Both the position numbers and the translations under genes were made by a program. Shown here piece after piece: positions 32,363 through 40,574 of a stretch of 49,351 nt of DNA; within the stretch, counting starts at the first letter, position 1, and the number at the start of each line of letters is the position of its first letter. Under the pieces are notes generated by a model. That model was not told where the DNA came from. It saw only the letters and a list, made by a program, of their open reading frames with translations, and made no database searches. The DNA is taken from assembly GCA_016200965.1 (NCBI GenBank), contig JACQDT010000006.1, positions 1 to 49,351 of the forward strand. The letters run 5' to 3'. This DNA is from Candidatus Azambacteria bacterium. Lineage in GTDB: Bacteria; Patescibacteriota; Minisyncoccia; GWC2-36-17; WO2-46-25.

Positions 32363-32531
32363 CATGCCCAGTAATACAACCTCGACGAAGTCCTCTATCT
32401 GGGCACGCCGTATAATGAAACATCTCATCTGCAATGGTTATTTGCACCAAAGACGAACCAACGCACAGGTCATGTTCATCCAACGGCGCACCCGAACGTT
32501 TCATTAAGTCGAGGTTGATATACTGGGCATG
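32363..32531 (+). mobile_element. Short TIR element A (MITE-like) delivering promoter and start codon
   Basis: 161 bp from CCCAGTAATACAACCTCGAC (32367) to the inverted end GAGGTTGATATACTGGG (32527), flanked by CATG on both sides. The inverted ends agree at about 22 of 24 positions including CATG. The right CATG contains the ATG of the response regulator at 32529. The end carries TGATATACT, an extended -10, pointing into that gene. The interior shares CATG-x7-CCAACGGCGC with elements B and C. Confidence 0.75.
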
Positions 32532-32903
32532 GAAAAATACGTGCTTTTGATTGAAGACGACCTTCCCTTGCAGAAGGCGTATCAGATGAAATTTGCGGCG
32601 AAAGGAGTTGCACTCCGGATAGTTAACGACGGGAAAGAGATGATGCAGCTTTTAAAAGAAAATATTATGGAGCGGCCCGCGGCGGTGGTGCTCGATCTCC
32701 TCCTCCCTTACGTGTCCGGCTTTGAACTGCTTGAGACGATGCGCAAAACAAAGGGATGGGAAGAGGTTCCGGTTATTATTGTATCCAACATTAAAGATGA
32801 GGTGGGCGTGCAGAAGGCAGAGCATCTGGGAGTCAAGAATTATTTCATTAAGACCGGCCTGAAGCTTGATGATGCCGTGGAGCGGATACAGAATTATTTT
32901 TGA
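32529..32903 (+). CDS. Single-domain response regulator
   Basis: 124 residues, receiver domain only: acidic pocket LIEDD, phospho-acceptor D56 in VVLDLLLP, conserved K in NYFIKTG. No output domain. The ATG lies at the very end of element A, five bases after its -10 box, so the transcript is expected to be leaderless. It precedes the cupredoxin, HlyD-like and PilC-like genes and may regulate that envelope machine. No partner kinase is adjacent. Confidence 0.85.
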   Translation: MEKYVLLIEDDLPLQKAYQMKFAAKGVALRIVNDGKEMMQLLKENIMERPAAVVLDLLLPYVSGFELLETMRKTKGWEEVPVIIVSNIKDEVGVQKAEHLGVKNYFIKTGLKLDDAVERIQNYF

Positions 32904-32911
32904 GCGAACGC

Positions 32912-33364
32912 ATGTATAATACACTTATTATCATTGTCATTATCGCGGTGCTCGTCGCGGGTGGTTTTTTCTTTTGGCGCGGATTTGAGGGTGTGCCGCT
33001 ACAAGAAGAAAAACAATCACGCGTTCAAGACGTGCTTGTGCCAGTCAGTGTACGGGGTAGCGCGAGCGCGTCCGCGACGCCGGTTGAAAAAATATATCGC
33101 CAAACGATTAGCATTGATTCTCGCTCCTTCTTTTTTAATCCGGATACGTTCCGCGTCAAGCGCGGTGAAAAGGTAACGGTCAATGTAAAGGCGTTTGGAG
33201 ACCATACATTTACCATCAATGAACTGAACGTAAACGTTAAGACCCCCAACGGAAAAGTGACCAAAATAGAATTTACCCCGCAAAAAAGCGGAGCGTTTCG
33301 ATATTATTGCTCCTTGCCCGGGCACAAAGGGGCGGGACAGGAAGGAATTCTGATCGTGGAATAG
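32912..33364 (+). CDS. Membrane-anchored cupredoxin with Gln in the axial ligand position
   Basis: 150 residues from the ATG at 32912. One membrane helix (about 4-22, IIIVIIAVLVAGGFFFW) anchors an extracytoplasmic plastocyanin/azurin-like beta domain. The copper ligands are His in GDHTF and Cys and His in YYCSLPGHKGAGQ. The fourth ligand, five residues after the His, is Gln instead of the usual Met, as in stellacyanin-type proteins. Predicted blue-copper electron carrier, or copper binder outside the cell. Start after the response regulator within 10 bases. Confidence 0.85.
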   Translation: MYNTLIIIVIIAVLVAGGFFFWRGFEGVPLQEEKQSRVQDVLVPVSVRGSASASATPVEKIYRQTISIDSRSFFFNPDTFRVKRGEKVTVNVKAFGDHTFTINELNVNVKTPNGKVTKIEFTPQKSGAFRYYCSLPGHKGAGQEGILIVE

Positions 33365-33409
33365 GAACAGATGTGTTATCCACACCACGCTTTACGTGCC
33401 TTCTCCGTG

Positions 33410-33418
33410 TGATATAAT
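33410..33418 (+). promoter_or_regulatory. Extended -10 promoter of the coiled-coil secreted protein
   Basis: TGATATAAT at 33410-33418, ATG 18 bases later. A weak TTTACG lies 16 bases upstream as -35. Confidence 0.55.
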
Positions 33419-33436
33419 GTAAAAAACAATAATTGT

Positions 33437-34189
33437 ATGATGAACGTGTTTATTTCTTTGGTGTTTTCTCTTGCGGTCGCGCTCCCCGTGTTTGCGCAGA
33501 CATCAACGACGCCGCTGCGGGATGGCGCGCAACGCGTGCGGGAAGAGACCCGCCAGGCGGTGACCCAGTTAAGACAAGCCGCACAGCAGAACATAAAGGC
33601 GATGAGAGAGGGGTTTGCAACAAGCACGCAACAAAGAGTTGCCGACTTTCGTGGCGCAATGGACGCGAAACGGCAGGAAATGAAAAGTGCTGCGGAAGCG
33701 AAGCGGACCCAAATGCGTGCAAAACTTCAGACCATAAAGGACGAGCGGAAGAAAAAAATAGTTGAACGCGTGGACGGGCAGATACAGGCGCTCAATCAAA
33801 AAATGCAGAGCCACTTTTCCGACATGCTTGCGCGATTGGCAGCCGCGCTTGATCGTGTATCAGAGCGCGCAGACAAAACAGCGGAGAAAGGAGTGGATGT
33901 GTCCAGCGTGAGAACTGCGATTGCCGAGGCCCAAAGCGCCATTGCCGCCAGCAAGGCGGCCATTGAAGCCCAAGTAGGGAAGGTTTATGTTGCTTCAATT
34001 ACCACAGAAGATGCTCTTCGGCTGGAAGTAGGAAAGACGCGCCAAGCCCTTCGCGACGATTTGCATGCGGTAGGCGAAGCAATCAAGCGGGCTCATGATG
34101 CGGTAAAGAAAGCCGCGGTCGCGCTTGCGCAGGTGAGCAAAGGTCAAAACGATGTGACCGCGACGACCTCAACTTCAACCGTACAATAA
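33437..34189 (+). CDS. Secreted coiled-coil protein
   Basis: 250 residues (the ATG at 33440 is an equal start). Signal peptide MNVFISLVFSLAVALPVFAQ, cleaved after about residue 21. The rest is a long Ala/Lys/Glu/Gln-rich helix, for example QAVTQLRQAAQQNIKAMREG and RVDGQIQALNQKMQSHFSDM, forming coiled coils; the tail is Thr/Ser-rich. Such proteins are frequent in CPR genomes, no function known to me. It heads a small operon with the following membrane protein, which ends at the terminator at 34479. It may be a periplasmic or surface spacer for the HlyD/PilC machine. Confidence 0.7.
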   Translation: MMNVFISLVFSLAVALPVFAQTSTTPLRDGAQRVREETRQAVTQLRQAAQQNIKAMREGFATSTQQRVADFRGAMDAKRQEMKSAAEAKRTQMRAKLQTIKDERKKKIVERVDGQIQALNQKMQSHFSDMLARLAAALDRVSERADKTAEKGVDVSSVRTAIAEAQSAIAASKAAIEAQVGKVYVASITTEDALRLEVGKTRQALRDDLHAVGEAIKRAHDAVKKAAVALAQVSKGQNDVTATTSTSTVQ

Positions 34190-34196
34190 CTATCTT

Positions 34197-34454
34197 ATGG
34201 ATACACACATTTCAACCGGAGTAAGCAGGATTTTTCTCGTAGTGCTTCTTGCCGTCGCGGCGATTATTCTCATCGTGTGGTTTAGGAACCAGATTCCTGT
34301 GGGGGGACCCACTATTACTGTTAGTAACGGCGCGGTTGCTAAAAAACCGGCTGTTTCAACTTCATTTGAGACGGTTCAAGAGGTTGACAGCATCGCCATC
34401 AGCGACGTAGACAAGGAGTTTCGGGCTATTGATGGCGACATTAATGCGTTGTAA
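34197..34454 (+). CDS. Small single-pass membrane protein
   Basis: 85 residues: short N-terminus, one membrane helix (about 11-29, IFLVVLLAVAAIILIVWF), then an extracytoplasmic tail with VDSIAISDVDKEFRAIDGDI. Not recognised. It starts 7 bases after the coiled-coil gene and is followed by a terminator, so the two form a unit. Confidence 0.65.
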   Translation: MDTHISTGVSRIFLVVLLAVAAIILIVWFRNQIPVGGPTITVSNGAVAKKPAVSTSFETVQEVDSIAISDVDKEFRAIDGDINAL

Positions 34455-34478
34455 CATACAGTTGGGAAGGTGACGGTA

Positions 34479-34507
34479 AAAAAGACCTTCATAAGGTCTT
34501 TTTCCTT
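34479..34507 (+). terminator. Intrinsic terminator before the HlyD-like gene
   Basis: Stem AAAAAGACCTT/AAGGTCTTTTT with a 3-base loop, followed by CCTTTATT. It ends just before the ATG of the HlyD-like gene, so that gene needs its own promoter or read-through. Confidence 0.75.
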
Positions 34508-34511
34508 TATT

Positions 34512-36098
34512 ATGGCATTTTTTGCAAACAAAAATGTATGGATTGCGGGGGGCGTTTTAGTTGTCATGATCTTAGTTGCTTCTGTTTTCTTTTTTCATGC
34601 CAGCGAGCAGACGGTTGTTCTTGCGTGGGTTGACGTGGTGGAAGAATTAAACGTTTCTGGAAAGGTTGTATCTGCCGATGCGATCCGTTTGGGTTTCCCT
34701 TTTGAAGGGAAGGTGACGGATATATACGCAAAAGAAGGGAAAGAAGTGGCGCAGGGAGATCCGCTGTTTCATCTTGATATCACAGAGGCCGACAGCGAAT
34801 TGAAGCAACTTGATGCGAAAGCCGGGTTGGAAAAGCTCAAATTGTCGCAGTTGCTTGCGGGCATCTCGCGCAAGGAGACATCACTTTTTGAATCAAAAGC
34901 CGAGGAAGCCCGCGTTGCGCTTCAAAACGCGCGAAAGGAGTCGGAAGACGCGAAACTTACGTTTGAAAACAAACTTGAGGAGCGTTATGCGCGCGCCGCG
35001 GATTACGGCGATACTGCATTACTCAATGCCGACAACGCGATAAAAGCTCTTGAAGTGGTGTATGACGAGCATAATGCATTCCGCGCCGTTTTTCTGATTC
35101 CGGAGTCCTCCCAAAAATCGGAGGCCGAGTGGCAGATGCGCTTTGCAAAAACCGCCCTGGAAAACATTATGTTTGACGCAGGGAAATTAAAGACAAATCA
35201 TATGCACGAAGATACCGATCTCGCCATTTCCCGATTCAAAACCAATCTTGAGGTCATCCGCTCGTCTTTGCAGAAAACTGCGGAAATTTTAGACGACGCG
35301 CATACTGCATTCGGAGCGCCCGATATCGGAGGATATCGCACGACAGTCGCGGTACAGCGCGCGGTGATCAACACTACGCAGACCGCGCTCCTTACGCTTG
35401 AACAGGATATTGCGTCAGAGAAAGTGAAGGGGCGGGTCCAGTCAAACGACGCGGAGCGAAAGATTGTGCAACTGGAGGCGTCTTTGGAAACCGCCGAGAA
35501 AGAACTTGCGCTTAAAAGAGCCGTTTCTCCCGAAGCGGAAGCGGCGCTCGCGCAGGCGCAGGTGAGAGAATACGAATCCCGCCTTTCGGTGTTGCGCGAT
35601 CGGATACGGCAGGCGACCGTTCTTGCTCCCGCGAAAGGAATCATCCTGCGCGTATACGTGCGGGATGGTGCAACGGGAAAAGCGGGAGATTTAGTGGTTT
35701 CTCTTTCTCCTTTTTCAAGCGTGCAAATTGAGATTGATGCCAAAAACGTCGCGATTTCTCCAAAGGCGGGCGATCGGGCAACTGTGTTATTTGGAAAGGA
35801 TCTTGCATTTCAGGGAAGCGTGGGCGGTGTTTCAGATGAAAAAATTATCGTGTATTTGCAGGAAGAAGCGGAGGCATCCCGATTGCCGGAGTATGTTTCT
35901 GTGGTGATACGGACGGTGATACGCGAGCATGCATTGATGGTCCCGGAAGAATTCATATTTGAAGAAGATGGGGTCAAAAAGGTGTATGTGCGGGAGAACG
36001 CAACAAAAAAATCGGTCGCGATCCTTACGGGGATTACATGGAAAAATAATGTGGAGATTCTTGAGGGTGTTTCCGAGGGTGATCGCATCATAAAATAA
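34512..36098 (+). CDS. HlyD/membrane fusion protein family
   Basis: 528 residues from the ATG at 34512; the open frame upstream passes through the terminator. One N-terminal membrane helix (about 9-30). A lipoyl/barrel-sandwich half follows (GFPFEGKVTDIYAKEGKEVAQGDPLF), then a very long coiled coil (about 95-370), the second lipoyl half (APAKGIILRVYVRDGATGKAGDLV, shown in part as ILRVYVRDG), and a beta-barrel C-terminal domain. The layout matches periplasmic adaptor proteins of secretion and efflux systems. No ABC or RND transporter is adjacent; the next gene is a PilC homologue. It may therefore be used with a pilus-like or type II-like apparatus, which is unusual. Confidence 0.8.
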   Translation: MAFFANKNVWIAGGVLVVMILVASVFFFHASEQTVVLAWVDVVEELNVSGKVVSADAIRLGFPFEGKVTDIYAKEGKEVAQGDPLFHLDITEADSELKQLDAKAGLEKLKLSQLLAGISRKETSLFESKAEEARVALQNARKESEDAKLTFENKLEERYARAADYGDTALLNADNAIKALEVVYDEHNAFRAVFLIPESSQKSEAEWQMRFAKTALENIMFDAGKLKTNHMHEDTDLAISRFKTNLEVIRSSLQKTAEILDDAHTAFGAPDIGGYRTTVAVQRAVINTTQTALLTLEQDIASEKVKGRVQSNDAERKIVQLEASLETAEKELALKRAVSPEAEAALAQAQVREYESRLSVLRDRIRQATVLAPAKGIILRVYVRDGATGKAGDLVVSLSPFSSVQIEIDAKNVAISPKAGDRATVLFGKDLAFQGSVGGVSDEKIIVYLQEEAEASRLPEYVSVVIRTVIREHALMVPEEFIFEEDGVKKVYVRENATKKSVAILTGITWKNNVEILEGVSEGDRIIK

Positions 36099-36108
36099 CT
36101 TCGCGTAT

Positions 36109-37137
36109 ATGCGCGTTCAGGATAAAGACAAGTTCGTATTCACAAAAAACGTCGCCGTGATGCTAACATCAGGCATTCCTTTGCGTGAAGCGATACAGTC
36201 GCAGGTGGCGCATGCCGGATCCCCGTTTTTCAAAGGCATTCTTGCCCGAATCATACAGGACATAGAGACGGGACAGCGATTTTCTTTTGCGCTTTCCAGA
36301 CATCCTTCGGTATTTGAGCCGTTTTATGTCAATGTGGTGAGTGCGGGAGAAAAGGCGGGGTCTTTGGAGCAGAATTTAGAGTATATCGCGGCTCAGCTTG
36401 AAGCGCGCGCGGCGTTCAAAAAAGCGCTGAACTCGGCCTTGATGTATCCCGCGGTGCTTCTTATCGCGGTATGCGGCGTGGGGTTCGTGTTTGCATATTT
36501 TGTACTGCCTACGCTCGGTGACCTTCTTTCTTCGTTTCAGGCGGAGCCGCCGTTTGCGACCAAAATCATTTTGTTTATAAGCGTCGCGGCTTCCGATTAC
36601 GGGCCGCTCATATTTGCTGGAGTCGTTTTGGCGTTCGTGTTTCTATATTTTTTCACCCGAACCGAAAAGGGAAAATCTACACTTGAAAGATTTCTGCTTC
36701 ATCTGCCGGTGCTCGGGAATATTTTCAGGCAGGCACAGCTTGTTGAGGTTGCGACCATTTTATCCACCCTGCTCAAAAGCGGTGTACCGGTCCACGAGTC
36801 CCTGCAGATAACGGCCCAAAGCGTGAGTAACATCGTGTATAAGGAGGCAGTCGCGCGGATCGTTTCTCCCGTGCTGAAGGGCAATACCGTGTCCGCTTTT
36901 CTTGACAAGCGTCTTTTTCCGCCGTTGTTCATACAGATGGTCCAAGTGGGCGAGAAATCGGCGCGCATGGAACAAAACCTTGATTTTCTTGCGGCGTTTT
37001 ATCAAAAAGAGGTCCAATACCGCATAAAAAATATCCTTACCCTGCTTGAGCCGTTCCTCTTGATTATTGTAGGTATTGCGGTATTATTGTTGGCGCTTGC
37101 GGTGCTGGGGCCTATCTATCAAATCGCGGGCAGTTGA
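36109..37137 (+). CDS. Second PilC/GspF-like membrane protein
   Basis: 342 residues, shorter than the PilC at 20460 because the N-terminal 60 residues are missing. Two T2SSF domains: FTKNVAVMLTSGIPLREAIQ and VVSAGEKAGSLEQNLEYIA, then VATILSTLLKSGVPVHESLQ and MVQVGEKSARMEQNLDFLAA. Hydrophobic segments near 118-140, 160-185 and 312-335. It starts 10 bases after the HlyD-like gene. No second PilB or pilin is present nearby, so it either works with the PilB at 18598 or is part of a different assembly with the HlyD-like protein. Confidence 0.85.
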   Translation: MRVQDKDKFVFTKNVAVMLTSGIPLREAIQSQVAHAGSPFFKGILARIIQDIETGQRFSFALSRHPSVFEPFYVNVVSAGEKAGSLEQNLEYIAAQLEARAAFKKALNSALMYPAVLLIAVCGVGFVFAYFVLPTLGDLLSSFQAEPPFATKIILFISVAASDYGPLIFAGVVLAFVFLYFFTRTEKGKSTLERFLLHLPVLGNIFRQAQLVEVATILSTLLKSGVPVHESLQITAQSVSNIVYKEAVARIVSPVLKGNTVSAFLDKRLFPPLFIQMVQVGEKSARMEQNLDFLAAFYQKEVQYRIKNILTLLEPFLLIIVGIAVLLLALAVLGPIYQIAGS

Positions 37138-37143
37138 TGTTTT

Positions 37144-37225
37144 GCCTCCGTGGCGAAATCGGCATACGCGCATGGCTTAGAACCATGTCCCTAACGGGTT
37201 AGAGGTTCAACTCCTCTCGGAGGCA
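37144..37225 (+). tRNA. tRNA-Leu (anticodon TAG)
   Basis: Acceptor GCCTCCG/CGGAGGC, anticodon loop CTTAGAA, a long variable arm (TCCCTAACGGG), T-arm GAGG TTCAACT CCTC. CCA is not encoded (ACAA follows). It starts six bases after the PilC-like stop and may be transcribed from the same promoter. Confidence 0.92.
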
Positions 37226-37241
37226 CAAATGAAAATTGAGC

Positions 37242-37269
37242 TTGACAGGATGTCCAATTTTGTTATATC
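37242..37269 (+). promoter_or_regulatory. Promoter of the 37334 gene
   Basis: TTGACA, 16 bases, then TATATC with TG just before. It lies 17 bases after tRNA-Leu. Confidence 0.6.
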
Positions 37270-37333
37270 TAAGAGTATCTAAGGAAGGGGTTTGCAGAAA
37301 AAACCGCACATTGAGATGAGAAAGGGGGCTCGC

Positions 37334-37639
37334 ATGATGGATCAAAAAGAACAGGGTGAAATCGCCGTTAAGATGGTGAAATGTCTTATGCGCGAGGGCA
37401 AGCTGGCTGTTTCAAGGGAAGATTACTCAAAGTGCCTAAATATCGCAGAGCATGAAGGTATCTCCCTTCAAGAGTTCATGTCGCGAGGCAGTTTCACGAT
37501 TTCCGATGATGTTGCGCCGGATTTTGAAATAGCCGCGGCCATGCTTGGGGTTCCCATCGAAAAGTTCAAGGAGTTCCTCACCTCTCTCGCGCAGGAGGTT
37601 ATACGGGAGAGGGTACAGGAAGACCTCCAATACTATTAA
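37334..37639 (+). CDS. Hypothetical small soluble protein
   Basis: 101 residues from the ATG at 37334, chosen because AAAGGGGG stands seven bases upstream. Charged, helical, no membrane segment: KMVKCLMREGKLAVSREDYS, DVAPDFEIAAAMLGVPIEKF, then LAQEVIRERVQEDLQYY. It is not recognised. Like the gene at 31531, it has its own consensus promoter and a strong terminator, which suggests a well-expressed single gene. Confidence 0.7.
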   Translation: MMDQKEQGEIAVKMVKCLMREGKLAVSREDYSKCLNIAEHEGISLQEFMSRGSFTISDDVAPDFEIAAAMLGVPIEKFKEFLTSLAQEVIRERVQEDLQYY

Positions 37640-37643
37640 GGTC

Positions 37644-37683
37644 ACACCGCGCTATTTTGAAAAAGATAGCGCGGTGTTCCTTT
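37644..37683 (+). terminator. Intrinsic terminator after the 37334 gene
   Basis: 12-bp stem ACACCGCGCTAT/ATAGCGCGGTGT with a 10-base loop, followed by TCCTTTTTC. Confidence 0.85.
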
Positions 37684-37713
37684 TTCACCGGAAATCGTGT
37701 AATATGTCGCCAT

Positions 37714-37956
37714 ATGACGCATTTTACTCATTATGCGGACCATAAGTTTGAAGTATTGCGGCGGCATGGATTTGTGGTTGAGCGCGAGTCGGTGATGCAG
37801 GTGCTTGAACTGCCCGATATCATTGATGATACCAGGCGGCCGCTTGTGTACGCTCAGCGGAAAATAGATACGCACCATACGCTCAGGGTTGTATTTAAAA
37901 ATGAAGCAGGAGCTACGCGGGTCATTACGTTTTATCCCGTAAGACATGAACAATAA
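37714..37956 (+). CDS. DUF4258-like protein (possible toxin)
   Basis: 80 residues from the ATG at 37714. HYADHKFEVLRRHGFVVERE near the N-terminus, IIDDTRRPLVYAQRKIDTHH in the middle and LRVVFKNEAG and VITFYPVR at the end follow the DUF4258 plan, a small RelE/BrnT-like fold. It overlaps the next gene (DUF2283-like) by 11 bases. Such pairs behave like toxin-antitoxin modules in their layout, but no experimental function is known to me. A TGTAATAT box lies 12 bases before the ATG. Confidence 0.65.
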   Translation: MTHFTHYADHKFEVLRRHGFVVERESVMQVLELPDIIDDTRRPLVYAQRKIDTHHTLRVVFKNEAGATRVITFYPVRHEQ

Positions 37957-38191
37957 CAGGCACGACAATAAAATTTCCTATGATCCGGACGCGGACGTGC
38001 TTTCATGGGAAATAAACGACAAACCAATCGTGTACGCGCGCGAGATCGGAAGCGTCATTGTGCATTTCAGCGATGGCCACATTCCGGTGTTGATAGAAGT
38101 GCTTGAAGCGGGTAAATTTTTGGCCAAATCAAAAAAACTCCCTGACGAGAGCGATTTTTCTCTCAAAGACATCGCGACAGCATTGCAATAG
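37946..38191 (+). CDS. DUF2283-like protein (possible antitoxin)
   Basis: 81 residues. ISYDPDADVLSWEINDKPI, YAREIGSVIVHFSDG and PVLIEVLEAGKFL are the strands of the DUF2283 family. The family commonly follows DUF4258-like genes, as here with an 11-base overlap. Soluble, no DNA-binding motif. Predicted partner of the upstream protein; antitoxin role is inference. The gene ends 12 bases from the end of the convergent vanW-like gene. Confidence 0.7.
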   Translation: MNNNRHDNKISYDPDADVLSWEINDKPIVYAREIGSVIVHFSDGHIPVLIEVLEAGKFLAKSKKLPDESDFSLKDIATALQ

Positions 38192-38202
38192 CGTCGCTTT
38201 TA

Positions 38203-39876
38203 CTATTCTAGAGGATTTCTTTGTTGTGGTTCCTTTTTGGGCGAGCGATATGTGGAGCGAAAGACGTCTTTTTTGACCGCTTCCCCGTCTTTATAAATTT
38301 CTCTGGTCAGAATGGCTTTCAGCGAGCCGTCCGGCTTTTTATCGTATTCAACGGGGCCTTCCAGTTTCACTTCGCGGCCATCCGGCGTGCCGTAGAATTC
38401 AAAATAAAGCTTTGTGCCTTTCACCCTTGTTTGGACAAGGATATTGGAAGGGGTGTCATTCACGAAACGAAAATCGGGATGCGGCCCGTATACCGTCGCG
38501 TCAAATCCCTGTGGATTGTAATACAACACGGGCAAACTATGCCCGAATCGTTCGGTGATAGGAAGCCCGGAGTACATCGCCGCCCTGAACATCGTGGTGG
38601 ACACCTGGCATAATCCTCCTCCATATTCGGGAACAAGGTCTTTTCCTTTAATGACAAGTCCCGCCCGCCAGCCCTCTTTGGGGTCAACTTCCCCTATGGC
38701 GTTGATGAACGAAAATTCTTCATTTGATTTGATAAGCACTCCGTTCATTTTTTTTGCGCCGAGTTTTACGTTAAACGCGCGGGAAGCGGGAGATCCCGCA
38801 AAGTCGGATTCTCCCTCGCCGATTAAAGACACAAGGCCGAGGTTTTCTATTGTTTCCGTACGTACTTCGGGAAGTAAGATATTCACCGCAAGATTCATTG
38901 CGCGTTCTTTTTTAAGCAGACCGTCTCTGACCCGGGGCATGCTTGTATCCGCATCAAGTTCAATGCCGCTTTTGGAAATTACGAATTCCGTCACTTTTCC
39001 TTCCGCAACGGCAAGTACTGCGTTTCTGGGCTTTTTGTTTATTGTCGGCGCAAGCCCCACGAGAAAATTCCGTAATTCGCTTTCATTTATACCAAGCTCT
39101 ACATGATTTCCAACACGGCGGACCGTAAGAAAATCTTTCAGCTGGCCTTTTTCAATTTGCGAGCGGCCTGTTTTTTGCGCGCCCCGGGAAGTATCGCTGT
39201 TTTCCCCCGTGGCATACGTGAGGGTAAAGGGCGCCTGCGCGAGTATTTCATTCGCCGAACTCATGAGCGGTTCCACCATTTCTTTGCGTATGAATGACGT
39301 GTCCTGTATCATTGCGATGGCGATATTTTTTGTTTCAAGTTTCGCGGCCACCCGCAGAAGTTCGTATTTGAGCTTGCTTGCGTCTATAACGGAACCGATG
39401 CGCTCCTCGCTTAATTCAAACAATTCCTTTTCTTCGTTATAGGCAATGCCCGCTTCCCGGGCTTTGTGTTCCAGCGGTTCCAGATGCGCGCGGAAGTATG
39501 TTTCGAACGCCACATCATTAATGGAGGCCGCCATGGGAATACGTGTGTTAAAAAGCGCCGTATGAACCTGTTCAATGATACGCGCAAATAAACCGCCTTT
39601 TCTTCCGACGGCAAGCGCATTGCTAATTGTTTTTTCAACATCAATCCTCACGCCCAGTTGCGCGGGATCGGCTTTCAGCCGCGTCCGCGAATTGCCGAGC
39701 TCAAATGTTTCGTGAAGATATCCCTGCGTTTTTTGTGCAAGAGCTTCTTGTATTGCCGAAATGCGCGTACCGTGCGCGTCATAGGGACCGATAAAAACGC
39801 CGAACGCGATGGCACTATGGTTCAGCAACGCAAGCGCCGAGATCGGAAGAAGAAACAGCGCGGTCGTGATAAGCAC
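38203..39876 (-). CDS. VanW family protein
   Basis: 557 residues; the start is GTG at 39874-39876. An N-terminal membrane helix (about 3-26) is followed by extracytoplasmic peptidoglycan-binding-like repeats (about 60-320) and the VanW domain with EFSFINAIGEVDPKEGWRAG and GGGLCQVSTTMFRAAMYSGL (about 395-445). The last 100 residues are beta-rich. VanW proteins are found in many Gram-positive and CPR cell envelopes; biochemical role not settled. It lies 47 bases downstream of hsp20 and is the last gene of a long minus-strand series starting at tRNA-Glu. Confidence 0.85.
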   Translation of the reverse strand: MLITTALFLLPISALALLNHSAIAFGVFIGPYDAHGTRISAIQEALAQKTQGYLHETFELGNSRTRLKADPAQLGVRIDVEKTISNALAVGRKGGLFARIIEQVHTALFNTRIPMAASINDVAFETYFRAHLEPLEHKAREAGIAYNEEKELFELSEERIGSVIDASKLKYELLRVAAKLETKNIAIAMIQDTSFIRKEMVEPLMSSANEILAQAPFTLTYATGENSDTSRGAQKTGRSQIEKGQLKDFLTVRRVGNHVELGINESELRNFLVGLAPTINKKPRNAVLAVAEGKVTEFVISKSGIELDADTSMPRVRDGLLKKERAMNLAVNILLPEVRTETIENLGLVSLIGEGESDFAGSPASRAFNVKLGAKKMNGVLIKSNEEFSFINAIGEVDPKEGWRAGLVIKGKDLVPEYGGGLCQVSTTMFRAAMYSGLPITERFGHSLPVLYYNPQGFDATVYGPHPDFRFVNDTPSNILVQTRVKGTKLYFEFYGTPDGREVKLEGPVEYDKKPDGSLKAILTREIYKDGEAVKKDVFRSTYRSPKKEPQQRNPLE

Positions 39877-39923
39877 GGCTTTCGATATCGTATTTGAGTT
39901 CTTTATAGGCGCACGCAGATTAA

Positions 39924-40340
39924 TTATTCAGTATGGACGGATATTTTTTTCGTCTTCACTTTTTCTAGCTTGGGAAAGCGGATTGTGAGAATCCCGTTTT
40001 TGAGCGATGCTTTTATCCGGTCCGGGTCCGCGTCTGTCGGGAGGATGACAGAACGGGAAAACGGCCCCCAATAGCATTCCTGATAGTAATAGTCCTCCGG
40101 CTTCACCTCTTCTTCTTTGAGGCGGACGCCCTTGATGGTGAGTATGTCGTTGGTGACGCTGATATCAAGATCTTCCGATTTTACGCCTGCGATGGTCGAC
40201 TTGATGATGAGTTCGGTGCGCGTCTGATAAATATCAAGCGTGAGCTGTCCCTCGGATTCCAAAAGCCACTCGCGTGATCTTTGCGGTTTTGCATTCGTGG
40301 CATTTTTCCCGGTTTTATTGAGATGTGATTCGCTCTGCAT
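39924..40340 (-). CDS. Hsp20/alpha-crystallin small heat shock protein
   Basis: 138 residues. The alpha-crystallin domain (about 45-135) shows LIIKSTIAGVKSEDLDISVT, the GPFSRSVILPTDADPDRIKA block and LKNGILTIRFPK (the G-x-L motif). The N-terminal arm is Ser/Lys-rich. ATP-independent holdase for unfolded proteins in the cytoplasm. The ATG is part of the CATG next to element B, five bases after that element's -10 box (TGATATACT), so expression is probably driven from the element. Confidence 0.9.
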   Translation of the reverse strand: MQSESHLNKTGKNATNAKPQRSREWLLESEGQLTLDIYQTRTELIIKSTIAGVKSEDLDISVTNDILTIKGVRLKEEEVKPEDYYYQECYWGPFSRSVILPTDADPDRIKASLKNGILTIRFPKLEKVKTKKISVHTE

Positions 40341-40574
40341 GCCCAGTATATCAACTTCCAGAGCCCAACGCCTTTTGGCCGTGGCCTGTAAAGTACGCGT
40401 TAAAGAATATATGACTTTGTATAGTTTTCATGGGATGTTTACGGCGTTGGGCTACATGTTCGTGTTCTTCTTTATACTCTTTGGTTTGCGGTAAACGGAT
40501 GTGCTTCTTCTGCCTTTGACATGCTCTAGACCGCACGAGAGAAGAACGCGCTGGGAGTTGTATTACTGGGCATG
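40338..40574 (-). mobile_element. Short TIR element B (MITE-like) delivering promoter and start codon
   Basis: 229 bp between CATG and CATG. Ends are CCCAGTATATCAACTTCC (40342) and GGAGTTGTATTACTGGG (40570), inverted to one another. Read on the minus strand its promoter end gives TGATATACTGGGCATG into hsp20. The other end supplies the TAA stop of the PrsW gene. It contains a 61-codon open frame (40351-40536, minus) ending QKALGSGS, similar to one in element C. Confidence 0.78.

Noticed and set aside
40338-40574. Element B as a riboswitch or thermosensor of hsp20
   Set aside because: The same sequence family precedes unrelated genes, has inverted ends with flanking duplications, and the -10 lies next to the ATG, leaving no leader RNA.
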